Notes under the pieces: model-generated
What the model saw: only the letters and a program-made list of their open reading frames with translations
Told to the model about the DNA's origin: nothing
Databases searched by the model: none
From: Treponema peruense
Lineage (GTDB): Bacteria > Spirochaetota > Spirochaetia > Treponematales > Treponemataceae
Length of the DNA stretch: 64,000 nt
Direction: 5' to 3'
Assembly: GCF_016117655.1 (NCBI RefSeq)
Contig: NZ_CP064936.1
Location: 1,612,001-1,676,000 of the forward strand
Program-made: the position numbers and the translations under genes
Part shown: positions 46,465 through 54,712 of the stretch, in pieces
Layout: the number at the start of each line of letters is the position of its first letter
Numbering within the stretch: the stretch's first letter is position 1

Positions 46465-46492
46465 TATATATTAATTGCATTTGTTTTTTCAA
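46465..46492 (-). promoter_or_regulatory. Promoter of the leftward T2SS/giant-protein operon
   Basis: Minus strand TTGAAA (46487-46492), 16-nt spacer, TATATA (46465-46470). Predicted start near 46458, leader about 40 nt carrying GAGGAAGG. No other clear promoter is seen between here and the gspO-like gene 20 kb away. Confidence 0.65.
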
Positions 46493-46514
46493 AAAGTACA
46501 AAAAAAATAAAAAA

Positions 46515-46554
46515 AAACCGCCAAAATTGAGAAAATTCTCGCATTTGGCGGTTT
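46515..46554 (-). terminator. Strong terminator after the RlpA-like gene
   Basis: AAACCGCCAAA (46515-46525) pairs with TTTGGCGGTTT (46544-46554), an 11-bp stem with a nested GAGA/TCTC. On the minus strand a long T-rich run follows (46501-46514). It insulates the T2SS promoter from the upstream gene. Confidence 0.85.
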
Positions 46555-46621
46555 ACAGGTAATGGTATTTTAAAACTTTATTTAAAACTGCATGGATAGT
46601 TACAAATCTATCCCTGAAAAA

Positions 46622-48421
46622 TTATTTTATCTTTCTTACAAACGCATCCTTGAATCCAAAGTCACGGAATTTGGCAAGTACAGCTCCGTATTCGTCAACA
46701 GTCAGCGGTCCGGCCAGAACTTTGTACAGTCCCTTTGCAGTTTTTACAACACAAAGCGGGAACTTTGAATAACGTTCTTTTGCAGCGTAAACATTTTTTA
46801 TATCCCCGAACGTAGCAAACTGGATATAATAGCCTTTCGCAAGTTCAGATTCAGACTCAAGAATATTTTCATTGTCATTTGCTTTGACTTCAGAAACTTC
46901 TTCTTTCTTTTCCTGAACTTCTACAGGCTCAAGAACAATAGGCTCTTCTTTTTCTACCACAGACATAGCATTTTCTGCAGTCTCTGGAACAGGGGCTTCG
47001 GGTTCAGCCGGAACAAGAATAATCGGTTCGTAAGCTTCAGTCTCATCTTCTGCTATAACAGCGTCTTCTGCGCTTTCTTCCGGAACTTCGGTAACCTCAG
47101 GTTCTTCTGAAACTTCAGTGCTCTGTTCTTCAATATCTTCTGTAATAGCGTCTTCAATCGGCTCGGCTTCAAACAGCTCTTCGGCTACGGCTTCTTCTTC
47201 GGCATCAAAAGCAACTTCGCCTTCAGCCTCCTCAGGTGTTTCATCAGGTTCAACTGAAGCTACTTCTTCACCTTCCATGTCGCCTTCAAGAACACTTTCC
47301 TTTTCTTCTTTAGGCATCTCTATAACAGCGTCTTCAACTGGTTCTGCTTCAAACGGCTCTTCGGCTACGGCTTCTTCTTCGACATCAAAAGTAACCTCGC
47401 ATTCATCTTCTGCAGGTGTTTCATCAGGTTCAACTGACGCAACTTCTTCTCCTTTCATGTCGCCTTTAAGAACACTTTTCTTTTCTTCTTCAGACATCTC
47501 TATAACAGCGTCTTCAACCGACTCGGCCTCAAACGGCTCTTCTGGCACAACAGTCTGCGGCTCTTCTTCTACAGGTGCGCTTTCTTCGACAGAAATGGCT
47601 TCTTCCTCTACAGGAGTACTCTCTTCTGCGGGCACTGGTTTTTCGGCAGAGGAATCTTCATTCTGCATTTCTGCACGCTCGGCAGGAGATGCCATTTCTA
47701 CATTATTTTTTTCTTCTATAAAATCACCGTCGGTTTCGATATATTCTTCATACTCGTATTCGCTCTGTTCAGGAACGACAGTTTCTTCGGGAGCAATATT
47801 TTCTTCGGTTTCTTCTTCTGGTTCAATCTGAACAGCGTCAATATCTTCGGGAATAGGTTCTGCAACGGCAGTTTCTTCTACAGATTCAGTCTCTTCTGCA
47901 GGTACGTTTTCTTCGGCTGCAACTGCTTCTTCAACTACAGGTGTGCTTTCTTCTGCAGCAGCTTCCTTAACAGAATCAGTTTCTTCTTTGACAGCCGTTT
48001 CTATTGCAGCAGTCTGCGCGCTTTCTTCTTCCGGTACCTTTTCTTCTTCAAAAGTACGCAAAGACAGAATTGCACTGCCAGACACAGATTCGTCAAAACT
48101 TCCCGACCTTGGAGCAAGCTTAACCTGCAGTTCGGTGCCTTTTTTTATACCAAGCCGTTCAGCCGACTCGCCCGACAAAAGAATTGCCACACCTTCTGCC
48201 TGATCAATTGTTCCAAGATTAAGCACCTGTAGAACAGAACCGTTGGCAGGATTCGTAATCGTAACACTATCCCCTGGAAGATAACCGGCAGTTTTTGCAA
48301 ACAATCCGGAAGGAAGTTCCCCTTTGGAGGCAACCGCAATGCGCCCGTCAATAGACGAACCGGACGCAAAAAGAAGCGTTGCCGAAAGTAAAATAAATAC
48401 TGTGCTCAGAATTTTCTTCAT
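46622..48421 (-). CDS. RlpA-like protein: DPBB-like domain, acidic linker, SPOR domain
   Basis: 599 residues. Signal peptide 1-20 (KKILSTVFILLSATLLFASG). Residues 22-110 resemble the RlpA double-psi beta-barrel (GDSVTITNPANGSVLQVLNL, then GVAILLSGESAERLGIKKGT). A long Glu/Ala/Val linker (about 120-510) holds a 60-residue tandem repeat in about 2.3 copies (47150-47541; for example EPFEAE-VEDAVIEM and GEEVASVEPDETP). C-terminal SPOR domain (YYIQFATFGDIKNVYAAKER, VLAGPLTVDEYGAVLAKF) should bind denuded septal peptidoglycan. Start ATG 48421 lies in AAGGAAGGATATATG. Terminator 46515-46554 follows. Confidence 0.85.
   Translation of the reverse strand: MKKILSTVFILLSATLLFASGSSIDGRIAVASKGELPSGLFAKTAGYLPGDSVTITNPANGSVLQVLNLGTIDQAEGVAILLSGESAERLGIKKGTELQVKLAPRSGSFDESVSGSAILSLRTFEEEKVPEEESAQTAAIETAVKEETDSVKEAAAEESTPVVEEAVAAEENVPAEETESVEETAVAEPIPEDIDAVQIEPEEETEENIAPEETVVPEQSEYEYEEYIETDGDFIEEKNNVEMASPAERAEMQNEDSSAEKPVPAEESTPVEEEAISVEESAPVEEEPQTVVPEEPFEAESVEDAVIEMSEEEKKSVLKGDMKGEEVASVEPDETPAEDECEVTFDVEEEAVAEEPFEAEPVEDAVIEMPKEEKESVLEGDMEGEEVASVEPDETPEEAEGEVAFDAEEEAVAEELFEAEPIEDAITEDIEEQSTEVSEEPEVTEVPEESAEDAVIAEDETEAYEPIILVPAEPEAPVPETAENAMSVVEKEEPIVLEPVEVQEKKEEVSEVKANDNENILESESELAKGYYIQFATFGDIKNVYAAKERYSKFPLCVVKTAKGLYKVLAGPLTVDEYGAVLAKFRDFGFKDAFVRKIK
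47151..47541 (-). repeat. 180-bp tandem repeat, about 2.3 copies, in the SPOR gene linker
   Basis: A segment with the core CTTCAA-x-x-GG/CT-CGGC... on the plus strand recurs at 47151, 47331 and 47511, exactly 180 bp apart, encoding a 60-residue unit. Two full units plus part of a third. In-frame, so copy number could vary without disrupting the protein. Confidence 0.85.
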
Positions 48422-48576
48422 ATATCCTTCCTTAAAATTGAACGATTGAGCAAGTTTCAACTTGCGATTAAGTTCAATTAATACGCGTAAGCGTATACGT
48501 TATATAAGACAGTTGTGCAGCAACTGTAGTTTTGAAGGATGGCGCTAATTCCGACATCCTTCATATATCCTTCCTT
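48416..48576. repeat. Palindrome-rich insert flanked by an 18-bp direct repeat
   Basis: CTTCATATATCCTTCCTT occurs at 48416-48433 and 48559-48576. It contains the Shine-Dalgarno and start codon of the RlpA-like gene. The 125 bp between hold four inverted repeats: GCAAGTT/AACTTGC (48450-48465), ATACGC/GCGTAT (48481-48496), ACAGTTG/CAACTGT (48509-48527) and GAAGGATG/CATCCTTC (48534-48562). It looks like a small inserted or duplicated element. Confidence 0.75.
48478..48564 (-). CDS. Possible 28-residue leader peptide upstream of the SPOR gene
   Basis: An open frame starting ATG AAG GAT, with the duplicated AAGGAAGGATATATG as its ribosome-binding site, and ending in a TAA at 48478-48480. The predicted peptide begins MKDVGISAILQNYSCC and ends in a Tyr/Ala-rich tail. 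It may simply be a by-product of the direct repeat, or a translated leader controlling the SPOR gene 56 bp downstream. Confidence 0.25.
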   Translation of the reverse strand: MKDVGISAILQNYSCCTTVLYNVYAYAY

Positions 48577-48582
48577 TAAAAA

Positions 48583-49128
48583 TCACCGGCGGCTTGTCCG
48601 GAAATTTTTCCTTATTCCATTAAAAATATCAGCGGCAATTTCAAAGCCAAAATCTCTGACTGACTGCGTGCTGTCTGTAATTTTAGAAGTCCCTTGAGGA
48701 ATTTTCTTTCCGCCAAAAAGAACTTCATCCTTATCTATATCAATAACTGTATATGAAAAAGAACTTATATTGTCCAAAAGGGCTCCCGACGGATTTGTTG
48801 AGTCCGAAACATCAAATTCCCCAGTCAGTTCAACAAACAAATCTGTTCCGCTTTCACGCGCTTCATCCAAAGACTTTCTGAAAACTGAATCAAATTCTTT
48901 TGGATCAGAAGAAACTGGCGGTGAATTCGAAATTATAATTCCGTTTGAAAAGAATGTATCAAACAGCGCATCCTCAATGATGTAGACACAATTTCTTATT
49001 TCATCACCCGAAGGATCATGCTGGATAATCTGAAACCCCACAGAAGGAAAAGCCGCCGCAAAACACGGGGCAAAAAGCAGCATTGCAAACAAAAGAGCTG
49101 TATTTTTTCGTTCCATAAAGTATTTCAT
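48583..49128 (-). CDS. Exported protein of unknown function
   Basis: 181 residues, not recognised. Signal peptide about residues 1-26 (NTALLFAMLLFAPCFAAAF). The mature part begins VGFQIIQHDPSGDEIRNCVY, then DLFVELTGEFDVSD and a conserved-looking YTVIDIDKDEVLFGGKKIP strand. The pattern recalls small periplasmic proteins of the LPP20 or curli-accessory type, but without a firm match. ATG 49128 has GGAG 7 nt upstream. Same direction as the RlpA-like gene; the palindromic insert separates them. Confidence 0.72.
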   Translation of the reverse strand: MKYFMERKNTALLFAMLLFAPCFAAAFPSVGFQIIQHDPSGDEIRNCVYIIEDALFDTFFSNGIIISNSPPVSSDPKEFDSVFRKSLDEARESGTDLFVELTGEFDVSDSTNPSGALLDNISSFSYTVIDIDKDEVLFGGKKIPQGTSKITDSTQSVRDFGFEIAADIFNGIRKNFRTSRR

Positions 49129-49165
49129 CAGAATCTCCGCAAAACAAAACTTGTCTTCATATAAA

Positions 49166-49192
49166 TCATCGGAATTTCATTGATTCAGTTTA
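49166..49192 (-). promoter_or_regulatory. Possible sigma-28-like promoter before the exported-protein gene
   Basis: Minus strand TAAA (49189-49192), 15-nt spacer, TCCGATGA (49166-49173), six of eight bases of the FliA -10. Leader about 30 nt. Weaker than the match at 7712-7739. Confidence 0.3.
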
Positions 49193-49217
49193 GTTTTTTC
49201 TTATTTTTCCTGCGGAA

Positions 49218-49246
49218 TTGAAGAAAACGGCAAGGTGTGGTATCAT
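49218..49246 (+). promoter_or_regulatory. Promoter of the 4,6-dehydratase operon, predicts leaderless mRNA
   Basis: TTGAAG (49218-49223), 17-nt spacer, TATCAT (49241-49246); the ATG follows 7 nt after the -10. No Shine-Dalgarno sequence. Confidence 0.65.
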
Positions 49247-49253
49247 TTTTGAA

Positions 49254-50777
49254 ATGAACAAGGTTGACAGCAGACTTTATATAATAGGAGCCGGATTTGC
49301 CGGTCAGATGATAGTCCGTGATCTTAACAGAAAAAAAGTTTTCGGTACAGTTACGGCTTTCCTTGACGATGATAAAAATCTAATAGGAACAAAAATAGAC
49401 GGAATTCCAGTTTTGGGGCCTATAGACAGCATGGCCGATGCACTGCGCGTAAATCCTGTAGACCAGGCCGTAATTGCCATTCCAAGCGCACCGGTAGAAA
49501 GAATACGCTCTATTTACAACGTCCTAAAAAACTGCGGCTTTATGCAGATAAAAATTCTTCCCTCAATAAGCCAGATTATAGAAGAAAAGGCCCACTTTAT
49601 TCAGGCAAGAGATATTAATCCACTGGACATTCTCGGCAGAACACCGGTTGTAATTCCGCTAAGGGAAAGCCTTTCCTACCTCAAAGGAAAACGCGTTTTG
49701 ATAACAGGTGCCGGCGGTTCAATAGGCAGCGAACTTTCCAGACAGCTTTTGTCAGGCGGAGCAGAACGTCTGTACCTTTTCGGGCACGGTGAAAATTCCA
49801 TCGTTAACATTTACCGCGAGCTTCATTTACTTCAGTGCGAAGGCGTCGGCGAAAAAGCAACAATTGTTCCTATTATAGGGGACATGCGTGACAGAAATTA
49901 CGTAAAATACATTATCTCGCACACACGGGCAGACGTTATTTTTCACTGCGCGGCATACAAACACGTTCCCATGATGGAAGAAAATCCTGTTGCAGCAATA
50001 GAAAACAATGTTTTGGGAACAAAAAATCTTCTTGATGCTGCCCTCTCATGCGGAACAGAACGTTTTGTTCTTATTTCAACAGACAAAGCTGTGGAACCAG
50101 TAAGCGTTTACGGAGCGTCAAAGATGCTTTGCGAAAGACTAGTTGTAAATGCAGCAGACAAAGCCACCGCCAGCAAGGCATTTATGTTCGTAAGATTCGG
50201 CAATGTACTGGGTTCAAGGGGCTCTATTCTTCCTATTTTTACCGAACAGATAAAAAACGGAGGCCCGGTTACCGTAACTGACCCTGCAATGGAGCGCTAT
50301 TTCATGACAATACCCGAAGCATGCTCTCTGGTTTTGCAGACCGGCGGCGTAGGCAATAACGGTGCTTCATATCTTCTGGACATGGGCGACCCGGTAAAAA
50401 TAATAGATCTTGCCAGACAGATTATTACTTTCAGCGGTTTCAGGCCAGACAAAGACATAAAAATCCAGATTATAGGTGCGCGCCGCGGTGAACGTCTGGT
50501 AGAACCGCTTTGGACACCCGAAGAAAACCCTACCCCAACGCAATACCCCAAAATACTCACTCTGACCAATGCAAGACGTGACTGCTTTAATCTTGACAAT
50601 CTAATTGATTCCCTCATTCCTATATGCAACTATATAGAAGAAAAAAGCAGCCTTTACAGAAACAGTGAGCAGCTTCTTAAAATACTGCGCGCGGCTGTTC
50701 CCTCACTGGACGCTTTCTACAAAGAACAGGAAGCCGCCAAGTCCCGGCCGCAAACAAACAGAGCGGCAGCTTTATAA
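49254..50777 (+). CDS. Nucleotide-sugar 4,6-dehydratase, FlaA1/CapD/WbpM family, soluble form
   Basis: 507 residues. First Rossmann-like half (LYIIGAGFAGQMIVRDLNRK, then FLDDDKNLIGTKIDGIPVLG) is the CapD-type N-terminal NAD-like domain, here without the four TM helices found in WbpM/CapD. Second half is an extended SDR: RVLITGAGGSIGSELSRQLL, CAAYKHVPMMEENP, STDKAVEPVSVYGASK (Tyr-x-x-x-Lys-type catalytic region with the WbpM-style shift), GARRGERLVEPLW. It probably dehydrates a UDP-N-acetyl-hexosamine to the 4-keto-6-deoxy sugar. The aminotransferase 33 bp downstream would use that product. Start: the ATG 7 nt after the -10; TTG 49218 upstream is part of the promoter. Confidence 0.88.
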   Translation: MNKVDSRLYIIGAGFAGQMIVRDLNRKKVFGTVTAFLDDDKNLIGTKIDGIPVLGPIDSMADALRVNPVDQAVIAIPSAPVERIRSIYNVLKNCGFMQIKILPSISQIIEEKAHFIQARDINPLDILGRTPVVIPLRESLSYLKGKRVLITGAGGSIGSELSRQLLSGGAERLYLFGHGENSIVNIYRELHLLQCEGVGEKATIVPIIGDMRDRNYVKYIISHTRADVIFHCAAYKHVPMMEENPVAAIENNVLGTKNLLDAALSCGTERFVLISTDKAVEPVSVYGASKMLCERLVVNAADKATASKAFMFVRFGNVLGSRGSILPIFTEQIKNGGPVTVTDPAMERYFMTIPEACSLVLQTGGVGNNGASYLLDMGDPVKIIDLARQIITFSGFRPDKDIKIQIIGARRGERLVEPLWTPEENPTPTQYPKILTLTNARRDCFNLDNLIDSLIPICNYIEEKSSLYRNSEQLLKILRAAVPSLDAFYKEQEAAKSRPQTNRAAAL

Positions 50778-50810
50778 AAATGACAGCACGGCTTAACAGG
50801 AGACATATAT

Positions 50811-51986
50811 ATGGAAGAAAATACAAATATTCCTTTTTTTAAGGCATCAATAAACGAACAAGACGAACAGGCTGTGCTTTCTGTACTCAGAAGCGGATGG
50901 CTCACTACAGGAAAAGAATGTCTTGCCTTCGAGAAAGAATTCGCCGCTAAAGTAAAAACACAATATGCACTGGCAGTAAACAGCAATACAAGCGGAATGA
51001 TTCTTGCCATGGAAGCCTGCGGTGTTGCTCCCGGAACAGCCGTAATTACAACGCCCTACACTTTTGTTTCAACAGCAGCCTGCGCAAGGCATCTGGGTGC
51101 AGATGTACTTTTTGCAGACATAGAAAAAGACACATACTCCATCGATCCTGACTCAATAGAAAAAATATTTGCACAGAATCCGCAAAAAAAGATTGTGGCA
51201 ATAGTTCCCGTTCACATAGGAGGCAATGTCTGCAACATGGAACGCATAATGCGCATTGCAAAAGAACACAAAGTGCGTGTAATAGAAGACTGTGCGCATT
51301 CCTTTCCCAGCAGAACAAAACTCGGTTACGCAGGTTCTATCGGTGACTGCGGAATCTTTTCTTTCTACGCAACAAAAACCATAACTACGGCAGAAGGCGG
51401 AATGGTCACAACAAATGACGAACAGCTTTGCAAAAGAATGACACAGATGCGCCTTCATGGAATGGACAGAACTACATGGGACAGATACACTTCCCCAAGA
51501 GCCTCGTGGGAATATGACATCATTGCGCCCGGATACAAGTTCAACATGCCGGACATTCTTGCAGCATTGGGCCGCACACAGTTATCGCGCGCCGACGAAT
51601 TCGACACAAAAAGAAAACAGCACGCTGCCTTCTACAACAGAGCCTTTGCAGACACAGACTTTGTAGAACTTCCGCCTGACTCAGAAGGAAACTCCTGGCA
51701 CCTTTACCTTATGCGCCTTAACAATGAAAAACTTGACTGCGACAGAAACACTTTTGCAAAAGAACTACAGCAAGCAGGAATCGGAATAAGCGTTCACTTT
51801 ATACCGCTTTTTCAATTTACCTACTGGAAAAATCTTTACAAAGACTTTACAGCAGAAAATTATCCCAACGCAATGAAAGCCTACAGCAGAACAATTACCC
51901 TTCCACTCTGGCCCGACATGACGCAGCAGATGCTCGAACGTGTCGTACAATGCGTAAAAGAAACCGGGGAGCGACACCATGCCTAA
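50811..51986 (+). CDS. DegT/DnrJ/EryC1 PLP-dependent sugar aminotransferase
   Basis: 391 residues. Transfers an amino group to a keto-sugar nucleotide. Visible features: IPFFKASINEQDEQAVLSVL start, GWLTTGKECLAFE, NSNTSGMILAMEA phosphate-binding region, VIEDCAHSFPSR, and the PLP lysine in FYATKTITTAEGGM. AGGAG precedes the ATG. It follows the 4,6-dehydratase, so it probably makes a 4-amino-4,6-dideoxy sugar for a surface or flagellar glycan. It also overlaps the next gene, an xanthine-dehydrogenase-like subunit, by 8 bp, an unusual partner. Confidence 0.9.
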   Translation: MEENTNIPFFKASINEQDEQAVLSVLRSGWLTTGKECLAFEKEFAAKVKTQYALAVNSNTSGMILAMEACGVAPGTAVITTPYTFVSTAACARHLGADVLFADIEKDTYSIDPDSIEKIFAQNPQKKIVAIVPVHIGGNVCNMERIMRIAKEHKVRVIEDCAHSFPSRTKLGYAGSIGDCGIFSFYATKTITTAEGGMVTTNDEQLCKRMTQMRLHGMDRTTWDRYTSPRASWEYDIIAPGYKFNMPDILAALGRTQLSRADEFDTKRKQHAAFYNRAFADTDFVELPPDSEGNSWHLYLMRLNNEKLDCDRNTFAKELQQAGIGISVHFIPLFQFTYWKNLYKDFTAENYPNAMKAYSRTITLPLWPDMTQQMLERVVQCVKETGERHHA

Positions 51987-54249
51987 AGCAGTAAGAAAAC
52001 GTTCATCAAAAATCTCTTTCCAAAAGGAATTCTACAGCGACCTTTCCATGAGCGACATGATAAATGCCGTAACAATAAGAAGCCCTGCCCAGAAAGGAAT
52101 TCTTATGGCAGTATCACATCCCGATCTTCCCGAGGGATATACGATAGTAACGGCAAGAGATGTTCCGGGAACAAATTTCATTGATACTCCCTGCGGAAAA
52201 GTCCCTGTATTCTGCGACGGAAACATTTCCTACCTTGGAGAGCCGATCGGACTTCTTGCAGGCCCGGATCTTTCAAGACTGTATGAAATTCTTTCGGAAC
52301 TTAAAATTTCTGTAGACGAAAACCCTATAGAATCATTCCTCCAGGATGTACAGGACGTTCAGGAAATACCGGCAGCAGACGGCACGGCTTTGCAAGACGC
52401 AATAGAAGACCTGCCTTCAGATGATTTGTTTTCTACTGTTATTGCACGCCGCGAAAAACAGTACGGCCCCTGTTTTGAAAAAGACAAAGAAGGAAAAATC
52501 CCGGGAATAGAAAGTGTACTGGACTCGGCACCGCACCTTATAAAACGATGCTGGCAGTATTCCATGACCACGCCCTACTACGGGGAACCGAACGGAGCTT
52601 TATGTGACTGGAAAGACGGTGAAAACCTCACCATTTGCACACCTACACAATGGCTTTCCAGCTTAAGGCAAATTGCAGCTTCGGCTCTTAACATAAAGAC
52701 AGAAAACATTACCGTAAAAAAAACATCATCTTCAAATACAGGAACAAACGGAATCTGGTTCAACAGCATTCTGGCCTGTCAGGTCGCCATTGCATCAAAA
52801 AAAGCACACAAACCTGTAAAACTGGTATACAGCCGTGACGAACAGGAAAAATTCCTTGACTCAATGCGCCCAATCACAATAACACATGTAACGGCAGCAG
52901 ACGACAGCGGAAAACTTCTTGCAATGAAAATAGACATTGATGTAGACGCAGGCTTTTCAAACCCGTTCGCACAGGAAACAATAGACAGACTTGTCATTGC
53001 CTCATCCGGAATATACCGTCCGCAGAACCTGAGCGTAACTGCAACAGCATACCGTTCATTAACCCCGGCTTCATCAGTTGACGTACAGATAATAGATTCC
53101 GCAGCCCTTTTTGCCCTGGAAAACCAAATGAACGAAATGGCTGCCGAATGTTCCCTCCTTCCTGCAGAAATAAGGGAAAGAAACATAATAGCGGCAAAAA
53201 AGAACATAAAAAACCAGTACCCGTTCACGTTTCAGACAGAAAATTTCCATGACCTTGCGCTTGCAATAACACAGGCCAGTGATTTGAACAGAAAATATTC
53301 AGCATACCACCTCGAGGCAAAAAACAGAAAAATTAGGGGAAACGACACTGAATATGACGCTGTTTACTCTTCTCCCCTCCGCGGAATCGGATTTTCCTTT
53401 GCATTCGAAGGTTCCGGTTATTACGGCTCCAATGTCTACGGAAACGACCAGTCACTTGAAGTAACGCTCGAAGCAGACCAGACGCTCACAATACACTGCC
53501 CGCCGGTTTCAAGTACAGTAGAAGAAATCTGGTACAAGCTCGCGGCCGACGAATTGGGAATAAACCAGTCCGCCGTAAAGATAAATTCTTCCTTCAAGGC
53601 AGACGAAGAGCCGCCGCTGCCCGAAAACGTATACAGCAACATCAGCGTCATGACGGTTCTCTTAAAAAAGTGCTGCGCCGCAATAAAAAAAAGAAAAGAA
53701 GGAACAGCACTTCCATACACCGTAAAAAAGAAAATAACTCCGGCGCAGAAAAAAGAATGGAACAAGGAATCTTTTTCGGGAACACCGTTCCACAGTACAT
53801 CATTTGCGTCGGCAGTTGTAGAAATAGAACTGGATCCATGTACCTACAGAGAAATAGTAAGAGGTATTTCGATTGTAATATACGGCGGCCAGATTCTTAA
53901 CCGCAAGGCGGCAGAAAGCAGAATCAGGCTTTCAATACAAAAAGTTCTCTCTTCGCTTGTTTCAAACGATACAATCGACTGCAAAAACATAAAGGTTATG
54001 TTCATGAAGTCAAATGAAAGCCCCATGCAGATAGGCGAAATAGCATACAATGTAATACCTGCAGCCTACACACAGGCTCTCTCGCAGGCACTAGGCTGCA
54101 CAATGACATCCCTTCCGCTCCAGACAGATTCGGTTTATTACAAACTATGCGAGCAGAAAATCTACGAAAATGCAGAAAATGTAGCAAAAAAAATGGGGGA
54201 ACAGGTCAAGGAGGAAACAACAGATGACAATAACTCTGACAATAAATGA
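51979..54249 (+). CDS. Xanthine dehydrogenase/aldehyde oxidase-like molybdenum subunit, divergent
   Basis: 756 residues. N-terminal a/b hammerhead region (LPEGYTIVTARDVPGTNFID, VFCDGNISYLGEPIGLLAG) is recognisable. The molybdopterin half has diverged: the GGGFGGKE-type loop reads as TSSSNTGTNGIWFNSILACQ; the ACxWRxPG segment is replaced by ASSGIYRPQNLSVTATAYRS; the C-terminal Glu region survives as MQIGEIAYNVIPAAYTQAL. It may bind an altered cofactor or none. Physiological substrate unknown. Overlaps the aminotransferase by 8 bp and the Fe-S subunit by 26 bp, so expressed as one unit. Confidence 0.78.
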   Translation: MPKAVRKRSSKISFQKEFYSDLSMSDMINAVTIRSPAQKGILMAVSHPDLPEGYTIVTARDVPGTNFIDTPCGKVPVFCDGNISYLGEPIGLLAGPDLSRLYEILSELKISVDENPIESFLQDVQDVQEIPAADGTALQDAIEDLPSDDLFSTVIARREKQYGPCFEKDKEGKIPGIESVLDSAPHLIKRCWQYSMTTPYYGEPNGALCDWKDGENLTICTPTQWLSSLRQIAASALNIKTENITVKKTSSSNTGTNGIWFNSILACQVAIASKKAHKPVKLVYSRDEQEKFLDSMRPITITHVTAADDSGKLLAMKIDIDVDAGFSNPFAQETIDRLVIASSGIYRPQNLSVTATAYRSLTPASSVDVQIIDSAALFALENQMNEMAAECSLLPAEIRERNIIAAKKNIKNQYPFTFQTENFHDLALAITQASDLNRKYSAYHLEAKNRKIRGNDTEYDAVYSSPLRGIGFSFAFEGSGYYGSNVYGNDQSLEVTLEADQTLTIHCPPVSSTVEEIWYKLAADELGINQSAVKINSSFKADEEPPLPENVYSNISVMTVLLKKCCAAIKKRKEGTALPYTVKKKITPAQKKEWNKESFSGTPFHSTSFASAVVEIELDPCTYREIVRGISIVIYGGQILNRKAAESRIRLSIQKVLSSLVSNDTIDCKNIKVMFMKSNESPMQIGEIAYNVIPAAYTQALSQALGCTMTSLPLQTDSVYYKLCEQKIYENAENVAKKMGEQVKEETTDDNNSDNK

Positions 54250-54712
54250 AAAGAAACATGTAATTTCGGCTGACCCGTCAGAAAAGCTCCTGACAGTTCT
54301 AAGAAAAGAAAAACTCTTCAGCGTAAAATGCGGCTGCCAGAAAGGCCTCTGCGGAAACTGCATGATTCTTCTGGACGACAATCCTGTTCCAGCGTGCCTT
54401 GTTCCAATAGGAATCGTACGTGACAGCAAAATAGTAACCCTGGAATACTTCAAAAACGACCCGTGTTATCAGGACATAATTACAGGGTTCAACCAGGCCG
54501 GAATTCATCTCTGCGGTTACTGCAATGCCGGAAAAATTTTTACAGCCTATGGAATTCTCAAAGCCAGTTTCCGTCCCGACAAGGCATCACTTTATTCTGC
54601 ATTAAGAGGACTTGCCCCGTGCTGTGCAGACAGTGACAGTCTTGCCGCCGCAATAATGTACGCCGTTGCAGCAAAACACACGCGCGAAGGAAGACACAAT
54701 GCAAAAAAATAA
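54224..54712 (+). CDS. 2Fe-2S subunit of the xanthine-dehydrogenase-like complex
   Basis: 162 residues. N-terminal plant-type ferredoxin domain with Cys-Gly-Cys-QKGL-Cys-Gly-Asn-Cys and a further Cys (VPAC), the proximal cluster. The C-terminal [2Fe-2S] domain has HLCGYCNAGKIFTAYGIL, but its last pair is PCCAD, where the family has C-R-C-T-G: the second pair has lost its spacer, which may disturb that cluster. ATG 54224 with GGAGG upstream. Overlaps its neighbours by 26 and 14 bp. Confidence 0.85.
   Translation: MTITLTINEKKHVISADPSEKLLTVLRKEKLFSVKCGCQKGLCGNCMILLDDNPVPACLVPIGIVRDSKIVTLEYFKNDPCYQDIITGFNQAGIHLCGYCNAGKIFTAYGILKASFRPDKASLYSALRGLAPCCADSDSLAAAIMYAVAAKHTREGRHNAKK

Noticed and set aside
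47151-47541. 180-bp tandem repeat as a phase-variable contingency locus
   Set aside because: Units are a multiple of three and imperfect; no homopolymer or short tandem tract that would slip out of frame.
47118-47831. 237-codon Ser/Ala/Thr-rich frame on the plus strand
   Set aside because: Shadow of the Glu-rich linker of the SPOR gene.
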